Assembly: GCA_964372035.1 (NCBI GenBank)
Contig: CAYJPK010000019.1
Span: forward strand, 1 to 30,615
Reading direction: 5' to 3'
From: CAYJPK01 sp964372035
GTDB lineage: Bacteria; Desulfobacterota; Desulfovibrionia; Desulfovibrionales; Desulfovibrionaceae
DNA length: 30,615 nt
The position numbers and the translations under genes were made by a program. This document shows positions 16,123 through 24,648 of the stretch, piece after piece. The number at the start of each line of letters is the position of its first letter. Within the stretch, counting starts at the first letter, position 1. The notes under the pieces were generated by a model that did not search any database, was not told the origin of the DNA, and was given only the letters and a program-made list of their open reading frames with translations.

Positions 16123-16863
16123 ATGGCTGATGATTTTGAAGATGATAGCGATGACGGCGGCGGAGGCGGCGGTGACGATTGGTTAGCTACGTTTGCTGAC
16201 ATGGCAACCTTATTGTTGACTTTCTTTATTTTACTGTTTTCGATGTCAAGTGTTGACAAAAAGAAATTCAGCGAGAGCTTTTCATCTGTTCGTGAAGCTT
16301 TTGGTGGCGCACAAATGTTACATGCTCAATCTGAATCTCAGGTAGCAAAAGATGCTGCTGGCGTTATGGAAAGCGTAATTTCCAAAAAAGAAATGATTGA
16401 AGAACAACGTAAATCATTTAATGAAATGCGCACAGCTATATCACGCACACCTTTGCAAAATATAACAACTGCAACTTTTGATGATGGTATCATTACCTTA
16501 AAAGTTCCAGCTGAAGCTTTATTTGATAAAGGGTCTGAACAACTTCGTCCAGAAGCAGAGCCATATCTTAGAGCCTTGCGTGATATGTTTATTAAAAATA
16601 GACAACAAGATATTAATATTAAAGGTTATACTGATAATTCACCTCTTCCTAAAGGTGCAAGATTTAAGGATAATTGGGAATTGTCATCTCTTCGAGCTGT
16701 TAATGTTTTACGCAACTTACTTGATGGTGGCATTGAACCAGTTCGTTTAACGGCTACTGGACTTGCAGATTTAAACCCTGTTGCACCTAATACAACAGAG
16801 GCTAACAGAGCACTTAATAGACGCGTAGAATTTGTATTAGAAAGAAGAGTTGGAAAGGAGTAG
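16123..16863 (+). CDS. motB: Flagellar stator protein MotB
   Basis: A 246-residue stator subunit. A short acidic, glycine-rich N-terminus (six glycines in a row at residues 12-17) precedes one helix, WLATFADMATLLLTFFILLF. Its D26 matches the essential ion-carrying aspartate (D32 in E. coli). A plug and linker segment follows. The C-terminal OmpA-like domain (about residues 120-240, with IKGYTDNSPLP and ANRALNRRVEF) binds peptidoglycan. GGAGG lies about 8 bases ahead of the ATG, at the end of motA. The poly-glycine codons form a local GC-rich island in an otherwise AT-rich gene. Confidence 0.94.
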   Translation: MADDFEDDSDDGGGGGGDDWLATFADMATLLLTFFILLFSMSSVDKKKFSESFSSVREAFGGAQMLHAQSESQVAKDAAGVMESVISKKEMIEEQRKSFNEMRTAISRTPLQNITTATFDDGIITLKVPAEALFDKGSEQLRPEAEPYLRALRDMFIKNRQQDINIKGYTDNSPLPKGARFKDNWELSSLRAVNVLRNLLDGGIEPVRLTATGLADLNPVAPNTTEANRALNRRVEFVLERRVGKE

Positions 16864-16868
16864 TATCA

Positions 16869-17273
16869 ATGGCTGGTGAGTATAAAATCTCTTTTGATGG
16901 CGACGATGATTCAATCAGAAGCACCTACAGAACTAGTTTTCCTGGTTTAACAGTTCAACTTAAAAGTGGTGAAAATGCACAAGTAAAAAATATTAGTGCA
17001 GGTGGGATTGGCTTTATTAGTTATCGTGGTTCTTGTGTTGAAGGCGAAACGCAAAGATTAAATATTTATATTTCTGGACGACCTTTCATCACAAATGTCA
17101 AAGGGAAATTTATTAGAATTTATCCTGATGGTTTTGTTGCATGTTCATTTGTTGAACTATCTCGCCAACATGAACTTAAGCTTGATAAACTTGTACTTGA
17201 AATGCAAAAGAAAATGATTGCAGTTCGCAAAGTGCAAGGTGAAGAAGAAGACATGAAAAATAAAGGTAAATAA
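16869..17273 (+). CDS. PilZ-domain protein (putative c-di-GMP receptor)
   Basis: A 134-residue single-domain PilZ protein. Both halves of the c-di-GMP signature are present: RxxxR at residues 17-21 (RSTYR) and NxSxxG at 41-46 (NISAGG), followed by the six-stranded barrel and a C-terminal helix rich in Lys and Glu. No YcgR-N domain is present. AAAGGAG lies about 8 bases ahead of the ATG, and the gene starts 5 bases after motB. Its place in the same operon as the stator genes suggests that it acts on motor function in response to c-di-GMP, but this is inferred from position. Confidence 0.88.
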   Translation: MAGEYKISFDGDDDSIRSTYRTSFPGLTVQLKSGENAQVKNISAGGIGFISYRGSCVEGETQRLNIYISGRPFITNVKGKFIRIYPDGFVACSFVELSRQHELKLDKLVLEMQKKMIAVRKVQGEEEDMKNKGK

Positions 17274-17331
17274 ACTTTATTTTATAATTTATTAATTTAA
17301 GCTTTACAATTACTTCTTTTATGTATATTAC

Positions 17332-17360
17332 ACTAAAAAGTAATTTTTAGTTTGATTTTT
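17332..17360 (+). terminator. Weak hairpin after the motAB-pilZ genes
   Basis: An AT-only 8-bp stem (ACTAAAAA with TTTTTAGT) is followed by TTGATTTTT. It could be a weak terminator between the motility genes and accC. The low GC of the stem makes it uncertain. Confidence 0.3.
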
Positions 17361-17412
17361 AATTAGTTATTGGTTTTAAAAATGAAAATTCTCTCAACTA
17401 TGGAGTTGGTAA

Positions 17413-18828
17413 GTGGAATATAACGAACATAAAGTGCTGATTGCTAACCGTGGTGAAATTGCGGTAAGGATAGCAAAAGCATGTTGTAGGTTAGGTGTTG
17501 ATTTTGTTTGTGTCTATACGGCAGATGATAGCGAGTCTGGGCATGTAAAAATTGCCAAAGAATTTGGTGGTGAAAAATCATTGTATCAAGTGGCTTCATA
17601 CCATGATGCAAATGAAATTTTATCTGTTGCTGATGAATCTGATGCAACTGCGATTCACCCAGGATATGGTTTTTTTGCAGAAGATTTCCGTTTTGCAAGA
17701 AGAGTAACAGCTAGAGAACGTAAACTTATTTTTATTGGACCATCATGGCGAGTAATTCGTGATCTTGGTGATAAAATTAATACAAAGCGTTTGGCTAGAA
17801 GTTTGAATGTTCCGACAGTACCTGGTTCTGACCGTCCTATTTATGATGAAATGGAAGCAGAGAAAATTGCGCGTTCACTCTTTAGCTTTCAAGAGCAACA
17901 AGGCATTGATCGTCCGCTTGTTTTAGTTAAGGCATCTGCTGGCGGTGGCGGTATGGGGATTGAGGAAGTTTATGATATTGATCAATTCCGTTCTGTATAT
18001 CGTCGTATTCGCAACTATGCACTTCGCCAGTTTAAAGATGAGGGTGTTTTAATTGAGCAACGCATTAAAGATTTTAACCACCTTGAAGTTCAAATCGTAT
18101 CTGATAGAAGTGGAGTAAATCCTGTTCATTTTGGAACACGTAACTGCTCAATTCAGTCAACTGGTTTGCAAAAACGTGTTGAGGTTGCGCCTGGATTTGA
18201 TCCTAGCTCAATTACATATAATTTTGATGCTCAAAAAGTTCTTGATGATATTACCATGCACTCACTTAATATGGCTAAAAAAATGTCATACGATAATGTT
18301 GGTACTTGGGAGTGGATTGTAACTCGTGAGGGAAATCCATTTTTGATGGAAGTTAATACTAGAATTCAGGTTGAAAATGGTGTTTCAGCTCGTATTTCAC
18401 GTGTTAATGGTGATCCTGTTGATATCATTTCAGAGCAAATTCGTATTGGTCTTGGCGACCCGCTTGGTTATGGTCAAGATGCGATTGACTTTGGTGGTTT
18501 TGGCATTGAATACCGCTTAATTGCTGAAGATCCAAGTAATAAATTTACTCCTTGGGTTGGGCGCATTGAAAAATTTGGTTGGAAAGAAGAAGCATGGCTT
18601 GAAGTGCATACTCATGTTCCAACTGATTCTCCATATGATATTCCAACAGAGTTTGACCCTAACTTAGCACTAGCTATTGTATGGGGTGAAAGCTTAGAGC
18701 AAGTTAAAGAACGTGGTGTATCATTTTTAGATAATTTAGTGCTTGAAGGTCAAAATACAAGTGGTGAAAGTCTGCGTTCAAATGTTAAATTTTTACGTGC
18801 TAACACCGAAAGAATACTACGATTTTAA
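17413..18828 (+). CDS. accC: Biotin carboxylase subunit of acetyl-CoA carboxylase
   Basis: A 471-residue ATP-grasp enzyme that carboxylates the biotin on the carrier protein using bicarbonate and ATP, the first half-reaction of malonyl-CoA synthesis. The N-terminus ANRGEIAVRI and IHPGYGFFAED are typical. The glycine loop reads KASAGGGGMG (173-182). Catalytic residues aligned to E. coli AccC are retained: H223, K254, R317 in NTRIQVE, E321 and R368. The usual HPVTE after QVE is NGVSA here. The start is GTG with GGAG 7 bases ahead. No biotinyl domain is fused to it. The fused carboxyltransferase follows 11 bases later. Pyruvate or propionyl-CoA carboxylase use is less likely given that neighbour. 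Confidence 0.9.
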   Translation: MEYNEHKVLIANRGEIAVRIAKACCRLGVDFVCVYTADDSESGHVKIAKEFGGEKSLYQVASYHDANEILSVADESDATAIHPGYGFFAEDFRFARRVTARERKLIFIGPSWRVIRDLGDKINTKRLARSLNVPTVPGSDRPIYDEMEAEKIARSLFSFQEQQGIDRPLVLVKASAGGGGMGIEEVYDIDQFRSVYRRIRNYALRQFKDEGVLIEQRIKDFNHLEVQIVSDRSGVNPVHFGTRNCSIQSTGLQKRVEVAPGFDPSSITYNFDAQKVLDDITMHSLNMAKKMSYDNVGTWEWIVTREGNPFLMEVNTRIQVENGVSARISRVNGDPVDIISEQIRIGLGDPLGYGQDAIDFGGFGIEYRLIAEDPSNKFTPWVGRIEKFGWKEEAWLEVHTHVPTDSPYDIPTEFDPNLALAIVWGESLEQVKERGVSFLDNLVLEGQNTSGESLRSNVKFLRANTERILRF

Positions 18829-18839
18829 GGATTGCTATA

Positions 18840-21086
18840 ATGGATATTGAAAAAAGATCCCAACATCTCTTAGAGAGATTAAATTATATTCGTGATATTT
18901 CTGCAGGTCGCCACGATGATATTGTTGACTTGCTAGACACAAGACTTAAGGAATTTTTACGTCGCATTGAAACTAATGAGGTTGTAGATAGAAATTCTGA
19001 GCTTGTGACTGTCGAAGAATTATTTGTTTTTATGGAACGTAAGCTTGAAGCTGAGCTTACACCTATGGATAAAGTACGCATTGTTCGTCATCCGCAACGT
19101 ATTTGTTTGCGTGATATTTTAGAAAATGTTTATGATAACTTCACAGAGCTTGGCGGCATGAATGAGCACAGTATCGACCCTGGTATGCTTATTGCTCGTG
19201 CTTATGTTACTCGTACTCGTGGCAAGAAAACTTATAATCAATTTGTTATGGTTATTGGTCATGAAACAGGTCACGGTGAAGAATTTCGTAATGGCGGATC
19301 AGCAAAACCTTGGGGTAATGCAAAAGCTTTACATTATATGAAGGTTGCTGAAACAGAAGGTATTCCTATTCATACCTATGTATTTACTCCAGGTTCATTC
19401 CCGATTGAAGATTATCCTGGTGCAGCACAGCAAATTGCTCGTAATATTTATGAAATGGCAGGTCTTAAAGTTCCTGTTGTTACAGTATTTTCAGAGGGTG
19501 GTTCTGGTGGTGCTGAAGCGGTAGCGCTTTCAGACAAAAGATTAATGTTATCTCATGGTTATTACTCTGTTATTTCTCCAGAAGGTGCTGCAGCTATTGA
19601 GGGGCGCATTAGAGAGGGTATGAGAGCAACCCCAGAATTAATTGAATCTTGTGCTATGAAACTCAATATTACAGCAGATGACAACTTGCGCATGGGCTAT
19701 ATTGATAGAGTAATTCAAGAGCCTGATTTAGGTGCAAGACCTTATCATTACGACTTTTTTAGAACTGTACGTCAAGAAGTTATTCGTGCTACTGATGAAG
19801 CTGTTCTTAAGGTTCGTGGGCTTGGTATGTTCCGTGGTATGGCACTCAAAAAACGCGGCAGAATGGACTTAAATTTAGATGAACATTTTGTTAGCTGGAA
19901 TTTACCACAATCTGCACGAGAGCGTTTAGTTAAAAAGCGTCAAAGAAAGTTTTTAAAACTATCAAACTCAGCCTTTATTGATAAACGTTCTATTTCACAT
20001 AAATTCAAATCTTCTGTAGTTGAAACATGGTGGAATACATCTAACCGTTTGAAATATAATTTATATACACGTCATAGAAGACGTATTGATTATTTATTTG
20101 ATGAAATTGCTGGTGAGGCGCATTTAGTTAAAACTCGAGTGCTTTCACCTTTTAAAAAACCTACTAAGGTTTCACAAGCTGATAAGAGTGCAGTTAGTGA
20201 TTTAACTAGCTTATCAAATTGGGACGAAAAAAAGGCTAAAAGCAAAGGTAAATGGGCATATGTTAGCGCAAGAGCAAAAGAAGATCGTGCGATTACTTGT
20301 CCAAATGCTGTGACTCATGGTTGTTTAGATATGTGGTCACCTGATTTATTTGGTGAATTTGCAGGTGTTTGTAGTTCTTGTGGTCACCATTTTCCGATGG
20401 AGCATAACTGGTTTATTCAAAATGTATTTGATGAAAATACGGTTTATGAATTTAACTCAGAACTTGAAGCTAAAAACCCATTGAATTTTGAAGGTTTTTC
20501 AGAAAGATTAGCTCAGGCTAAAGAAAAAACTGGCTTAAAGAGTGGCTGTATCACATTTGAAACACGCATTGACGGCATAAAAACAGTTGTTGCTGTTTTG
20601 GTTGGCGGCTTTAGGGGTGGTTCTGTTGGTGCTGCTGAAGGTAATAAATTTGCTGCCGCAGCCGAACGTGCAATGCGTAAGCGTTATCCATTTTTAGCCT
20701 ATGTTCATGGTACTGCAGGTATTCGTATTCAAGAGGGTACAAATGGACTTATTCAAATGCCAAGATGTACTGTTGCTGTTCGTAAATACATAGAAGCTGG
20801 TGGTTTGTATATTGTATTATACGATACAAACTCATACGCTGGTCCTGTTGCAAGTTTCCTTGGTTGTTCGCCATACCAATTTGCTATGCGTTCTTCAAAC
20901 TTAGGTTTTGCTGGACCTGGCGTTATTAAAGAAACAACAGGCATGAGCGTACCACCGCATTATCATGGTGCTTATAAAGCTCTTGCACGTGGTCATATTC
21001 AAGGCGTATGGGATAGACGTGAGGCACGTGCTAATTTAAAGCAAGCTTTCCTTACCATGGGTGGGCGCAATCTGTATTATCGTTAA
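18840..21086 (+). CDS. Fused acetyl-CoA carboxylase carboxyltransferase, alpha then beta
   Basis: A 748-residue fusion of the two carboxyltransferase subunits, which transfers carboxyl from biotin to acetyl-CoA. Residues about 60-325 match AccA: RHPQRICLRDIL, then FSEGGSGGAEAVAL and YYSVISPEGAAA, which hold the oxyanion-forming glycines. Residues about 480-740 match AccD: a zinc finger (C487, C495, C511, C514, with a wider first pair than E. coli), FRGGSVGAAEGNKF, IRIQEGTNGLIQM and GFAGPGVI. The two are joined by a roughly 140-residue, strongly basic linker (about 330-470). The order alpha-beta is the reverse of the beta-then-alpha layout of single-chain decarboxylase-type subunits. The ATG follows accC by 11 bases, and the carrier gene follows it by 15. 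Confidence 0.9.
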   Translation: MDIEKRSQHLLERLNYIRDISAGRHDDIVDLLDTRLKEFLRRIETNEVVDRNSELVTVEELFVFMERKLEAELTPMDKVRIVRHPQRICLRDILENVYDNFTELGGMNEHSIDPGMLIARAYVTRTRGKKTYNQFVMVIGHETGHGEEFRNGGSAKPWGNAKALHYMKVAETEGIPIHTYVFTPGSFPIEDYPGAAQQIARNIYEMAGLKVPVVTVFSEGGSGGAEAVALSDKRLMLSHGYYSVISPEGAAAIEGRIREGMRATPELIESCAMKLNITADDNLRMGYIDRVIQEPDLGARPYHYDFFRTVRQEVIRATDEAVLKVRGLGMFRGMALKKRGRMDLNLDEHFVSWNLPQSARERLVKKRQRKFLKLSNSAFIDKRSISHKFKSSVVETWWNTSNRLKYNLYTRHRRRIDYLFDEIAGEAHLVKTRVLSPFKKPTKVSQADKSAVSDLTSLSNWDEKKAKSKGKWAYVSARAKEDRAITCPNAVTHGCLDMWSPDLFGEFAGVCSSCGHHFPMEHNWFIQNVFDENTVYEFNSELEAKNPLNFEGFSERLAQAKEKTGLKSGCITFETRIDGIKTVVAVLVGGFRGGSVGAAEGNKFAAAAERAMRKRYPFLAYVHGTAGIRIQEGTNGLIQMPRCTVAVRKYIEAGGLYIVLYDTNSYAGPVASFLGCSPYQFAMRSSNLGFAGPGVIKETTGMSVPPHYHGAYKALARGHIQGVWDRREARANLKQAFLTMGGRNLYYR

Positions 21087-21101
21087 TAATAAAGGTATAT
21101 T

Positions 21102-21752
21102 ATGCTAAATATTTCGCAAACATTAGAAGAATTAAAAGCTTCGCCATATGAAGAAATTCAAATAAAAGCAATGCATACTGGTGTTGTAAGTTTTGGCTCA
21201 CTAAAAGAGGGAGATAAAGTAACTGGTGCAACTGGTGAATGGAAAGAAATTAAAGGTACTCTTTTAGCGGTTATTGATCGTGAGCGCAATAAAAAACCAA
21301 TTTATGCTCAGCAAAAAGGTGTAGTTAGCAAGATTAATCGTGAGCTTGAGGGTAAATTTGTTGAAGCTGGAACAGTGCTTTTAACTTTACGTCACTTTTT
21401 ATCTAAAGAAGAAGTTTTACAAATTATTTTACAAAAATCTCTTTACTTATTTAAAGCTCCAGAAAAGGCAAAATATTATTTTGTGCCTGCTGTTGATTTA
21501 AAAGTTAAGGTATCAGGTTCAAGCTCTGTGACAGTTAGCGATGGTATGGAATTATTTATTGTTTCTCGTATGAAGCGTGAAATGCCATTATATTATAGCG
21601 GTCCAGAGGGTGTTATTTACTCTGTTTATTTTGACCACACTGAAAATGTTGAAGTTGGTGCACCTTTGATTGGTGTATGCCCACAAGATAAGCTTACTGA
21701 TATTGAAGAAGTAGTGCTTCGTGTGCAAACTGAATGGGAAGAAAAAGAATAA
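21102..21752 (+). CDS. Biotin carrier-type protein with two hammerhead-like halves
   Basis: A 216-residue protein that completes the acetyl-CoA carboxylase gene set. Residues about 20-98 look like a biotinyl/lipoyl hammerhead (GTLLAVI, then IYAQQKGVVSKI, then GKFVEAGTVLLTL), but at the turn where AMKM is expected it has DRERNKK. Residues about 130-193 form a second such fold (DGMELFIV, SRMKREMPLYY, GPEGVIYSVYF, VGAPLIGV) with K158 in an RMKR turn exactly where biotinyl-lysine sits in BCCP. I therefore infer that K158 is the biotinylated residue. The usual Ala/Pro-rich linker of AccB is absent. It lies between accAD and ssb. Naming it accB is reasonable, but the unusual motif deserves proof. 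Confidence 0.72.
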   Translation: MLNISQTLEELKASPYEEIQIKAMHTGVVSFGSLKEGDKVTGATGEWKEIKGTLLAVIDRERNKKPIYAQQKGVVSKINRELEGKFVEAGTVLLTLRHFLSKEEVLQIILQKSLYLFKAPEKAKYYFVPAVDLKVKVSGSSSVTVSDGMELFIVSRMKREMPLYYSGPEGVIYSVYFDHTENVEVGAPLIGVCPQDKLTDIEEVVLRVQTEWEEKE

Positions 21753-21767
21753 TAATTTGAGGCAAAT

Positions 21768-22268
21768 ATGTTAAATAAAGTACAAATTATAGGTCGACTT
21801 GGGCAAAACCCAGAGTTAAAGTACTCTCAAAGTGGTGTTGCTATGACCAACTTAAATGTTGCAACTGATGAATCATACACTGACCGTGATGGTAATAGAG
21901 TTGATAGGGCAGAATGGCATAGAGTTGTAGTTTTTCAACGTCAAGCAGAAAATTGTGCAAATTTTCTGGCTAAAGGTAGCTTAGTTTACGTTGAAGGTTC
22001 TTTAACAACTCGTAAATGGACTGACCAACAAGGTGTTGATCGCTATACTACTGAAATTCGTGCTCAACGTATCCAGTTCTTAGACAGAAAGGGCGATAGG
22101 CAAGAAGGCGGCGGTAGCGGTGGTGGATATGCACCACGCCAAAATAATGGTGGTAATAATTATTCTAATAATCAAAACAACTATTCTAACAATAACAATA
22201 GAATAGATGATGATTTAGGACCAGCATTTCCATCAGAAGCTAGCAGTATGGACGACGTACCATTTTAA
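21768..22268 (+). CDS. ssb: Single-stranded DNA-binding protein
   Basis: A 166-residue SSB, an OB-fold protein that coats single-stranded DNA in replication and repair. The N-terminal domain (about 1-108) has the usual NKVQIIGRLGQNPELKYS start and the EWHRVVVFQRQAENC strand with ssDNA-stacking aromatics. A low-complexity Gly/Asn/Tyr linker (about 115-145) leads to the acidic tail ending MDDVPF, the hook for partner proteins. GAGG lies about 6 bases ahead of the ATG. It is the last gene before a terminator and is probably co-transcribed with the carboxylase genes. Confidence 0.95.
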   Translation: MLNKVQIIGRLGQNPELKYSQSGVAMTNLNVATDESYTDRDGNRVDRAEWHRVVVFQRQAENCANFLAKGSLVYVEGSLTTRKWTDQQGVDRYTTEIRAQRIQFLDRKGDRQEGGGSGGGYAPRQNNGGNNYSNNQNNYSNNNNRIDDDLGPAFPSEASSMDDVPF

Positions 22269-22274
22269 TTTTTT

Positions 22275-22310
22275 GCTTGGGGTTTTTGGTAGCCCCAAGC
22301 CTTATTTTTT
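22275..22310 (+). terminator. Terminator after ssb
   Basis: An 8-bp GC-rich stem (GCTTGGGG with CCCCAAGC) and a 10-base loop are followed by CTTATTTTTT. It separates the carboxylase-ssb genes from ychF. Confidence 0.88.
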
Positions 22311-22328
22311 AATTTAGATAGGAATTTT

Positions 22329-23429
22329 ATGTCATTATCAATTGGAATAGTTGGTTTGCCAAATGTTGGTAAGTCAACTTTATTTAATGCTTTAACTAAG
22401 GCACAAAATGCACAATCTGCAAATTATCCGTTTTGTACTATTGAACCAAATAAAGCGATTGTGCCTGTACCTGATAAGAGATTAGACAAGATTATTGAAA
22501 TTGCAAAGCCGCAAAAATCAATTTATGCTACTGTAGATTTTATTGACATTGCAGGTCTTGTGCGTGGTGCAAGTAAGGGTGAGGGCTTAGGCAATCAATT
22601 TTTAGCAAATATTCGTGAGAGTGCGGCAATCTTAGAAGTTGTTCGTTGTTTTGATGATGAAAATATTACGCACGTTGATGGTAATGTTGACCCACTTCGT
22701 GACATCGAAACAATAGAAACTGAGCTTTTGTTAGCTGATATTCAAAGTGCTGAGCGCAGGCTTGATCGTTTATCAAAACAAGCAAGAAATGATAAAGATG
22801 CAAAGGCAGCTTGTGAAGAATTAACTCGTTTGCTTGAACATTTAAATAATGGTAATTTAGCTGCAAATTTTGAAATTAATAATGTTGATAGTTTTGGGCA
22901 ACATTTCAAAGAAATGGGCTTATTAAGTGCTAAAAAAATCATTTATTGTGCGAACGTAGATGAAGAACATTTAAATAAAGATAATGAGCATTTAGCAAAA
23001 GTTAGAGAATTTGCAGCTGCACGTAACTGTGAATTTGTTGTTATTTGTGCAAGGCTTGAAGAAGAATTGCAAGGTTTATCAGACGAAGATCAATTAGAAA
23101 TTTTAAATTCATATGATGTTGAAGAAAGCGGGCTTGTGAAGATTATTCAAAAGTCATATAAGGCTTTAGGTTTAATCAGCTATTTTACTGCTGGCGAAAA
23201 AGAAGTTCGTGCTTGGACTATTGTTGATGGCTATAAAGCACCTCAGGCAGCTGGTGTAATTCATACTGATTTTGAGCGTGGCTTTATTAGAGCTGAAATA
23301 ATTGCTTATGATGACTATGTTGAGTATAAATCAGAAGCTGCTTGTCGATCTGCTGGCGTTCTTCGCACAGAGGGCAAGGAATATATAGTTAAAGATGGTG
23401 ATGTTGTACATTTCTTGTTTAATGTATAA
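22329..23429 (+). CDS. ychF: Ribosome-binding ATPase YchF (OLA1/Obg-like)
   Basis: A 366-residue P-loop protein of the OBG-HflX group that binds ribosomes and prefers ATP over GTP. The Walker A GLPNVGKS is at residues 9-16 and DIAG at 73-76. The usual NKxD is replaced by NVDE in IIYCANVDEEHL, the change linked to ATP preference. A coiled-coil insertion (about 130-175) and a C-terminal TGS domain (about 280-366, with SYFTAGEKEVRAW and DGDVVHFLFNV) complete it. TAGGA lies 6 bases ahead of the ATG. Length is normal. Confidence 0.96.
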   Translation: MSLSIGIVGLPNVGKSTLFNALTKAQNAQSANYPFCTIEPNKAIVPVPDKRLDKIIEIAKPQKSIYATVDFIDIAGLVRGASKGEGLGNQFLANIRESAAILEVVRCFDDENITHVDGNVDPLRDIETIETELLLADIQSAERRLDRLSKQARNDKDAKAACEELTRLLEHLNNGNLAANFEINNVDSFGQHFKEMGLLSAKKIIYCANVDEEHLNKDNEHLAKVREFAAARNCEFVVICARLEEELQGLSDEDQLEILNSYDVEESGLVKIIQKSYKALGLISYFTAGEKEVRAWTIVDGYKAPQAAGVIHTDFERGFIRAEIIAYDDYVEYKSEAACRSAGVLRTEGKEYIVKDGDVVHFLFNV

Positions 23430-23452
23430 TATTCATTCAAAATGGGGAATTT

Positions 23453-24340
23453 ATGCCATTTGGCAAGTATCAAATAGTTGTATTTAAAGAAAAAGGCGGA
23501 GGCGGTCGTAATATTCGTTTACGGGCTTGGTTTCTCTGGTTTTTATTCTTTTGCTTTGTAGCATTGATTTGCGCAAACGTTTGGCTTGTTGATTCTTATT
23601 TAAAAAATCGTACTTTGAGTGAGCAATTAGAAGCTTCTGAGATTTTGCTTAAGGATCAAAACCAGCAAATTGACAATATTGCTAATAAAGTAAGTGAATT
23701 ACAGTCTGATGTCTTACGAGTTCAGCAATTTGATACTAAGCTTAAAATAATGATGAACATGGAAAATGATGTTGATACTAGCTTAATTAGTGATAATTTT
23801 TCTGGTACTTATTTTCCATATTATCGTAGAGAACTGATGCTTCGTCGCATAAATTCCTTTTTAAAAGACTTAGATGATAGTATTAATTTAGAAGAAGTAA
23901 GACAACAAGAATTATTTCAAGCTTTGCGTGATAATAGAGAGCTTTTAGAGATAACGCCGTCAATATGGCCTGTTGAGGGCTTTCTGTCTTCTCGTTTTGG
24001 CTATAGGATTTCTCCTTTTACAGGCAAACGTTCATTCCATAAAGGCATTGATATTAGTGCAAGAACAGGAACTTCAATCGTTGCACCAGCAAGCGGAACT
24101 GTAATCTATACTGGATATGATGGTGCATATGGTAATACAATTAAGGTGCAACATAGCCCTAACCTTGTAACTCGCTATGCGCATTTGCACAAAATTGGTG
24201 TTAAGGTTGGCGAGATAGTCAAGCGTGGCAGTGTTATTGGCAGTGTTGGTAGTACTGGCAGAAGTACTGGACCGCATTTGCATTATGAAGTAATTTTAAA
24301 TGGTGTGCCAGTTGATCCAATGCCATATGTTTTAAACTAA
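23453..24340 (+). CDS. Membrane-anchored M23 (LytM) peptidase
   Basis: A 295-residue murein hydrolase. A basic N-terminus precedes one transmembrane helix (about 25-46), a coiled coil (about 50-100) and a linker. The C-terminal zinc endopeptidase domain (about 172-292) opens with SSRFGYRISPFTG and has all ligands: H196 and D200 (HKGID), H244, and H275/H277 (GPHLHYE). It is therefore likely active, cutting peptide cross-links during cell elongation or division, and is not a degenerate activator such as EnvC. GGGGA lies 6 bases ahead of the ATG. The layout is like that of MepM and Csd1-type enzymes, but the exact bond cut is not predictable. Confidence 0.9.
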   Translation: MPFGKYQIVVFKEKGGGGRNIRLRAWFLWFLFFCFVALICANVWLVDSYLKNRTLSEQLEASEILLKDQNQQIDNIANKVSELQSDVLRVQQFDTKLKIMMNMENDVDTSLISDNFSGTYFPYYRRELMLRRINSFLKDLDDSINLEEVRQQELFQALRDNRELLEITPSIWPVEGFLSSRFGYRISPFTGKRSFHKGIDISARTGTSIVAPASGTVIYTGYDGAYGNTIKVQHSPNLVTRYAHLHKIGVKVGEIVKRGSVIGSVGSTGRSTGPHLHYEVILNGVPVDPMPYVLN

Positions 24341-24366
24341 ATTCATCATAATTCTGAGGTGTTATT

Positions 24367-24648
24367 ATGAAAATAGGCTATAAATTTTGCGGTCAATGCG
24401 ATGCACAATTAAGTATTACTGAAGTTCTTGCAGAGTTAAAAGAAAACCTTTCTCATGAATTTATTCATTATTTACAAGGTGATTATGAGCTTATGCTAGT
24501 TTTACAAGCTTGTTCTTCACCTTGTCTTCAAGATAAATATGATAAGCCAACGATTCAAACATATGGATTTTATTTAGATGGCTATGAGCATAGCAATCAG
24601 TCAGAACTAGTAAAAGCACTTTTGGATAAAATTAAGCAGTATGAATAG
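24367..24648 (+). CDS. Small cysteine-rich protein of unknown function
   Basis: A 93-residue cytoplasmic protein with a CxxC near the N-terminus (KFCGQC, C8 and C11) and a second pair, C49 and C53 (ACSSPC), after a hydrophobic strand. The pattern CGxC plus a later cysteine pair recalls small uncharacterised proteins beginning KYCGGCNP in anaerobes. It may form a disulfide or bind metal or an Fe-S cluster. GAGG lies 8 bases ahead of the ATG. The last 8 bases overlap the mutL start (ATGAATAG), so the two are co-translated. No function can be assigned. Confidence 0.75.
   Translation: MKIGYKFCGQCDAQLSITEVLAELKENLSHEFIHYLQGDYELMLVLQACSSPCLQDKYDKPTIQTYGFYLDGYEHSNQSELVKALLDKIKQYE

Noticed and set aside
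22100..22205. Repetitive Gly/Asn codons in ssb
   Set aside because: This is the normal low-complexity SSB linker, not a mobile or CRISPR-like repeat.
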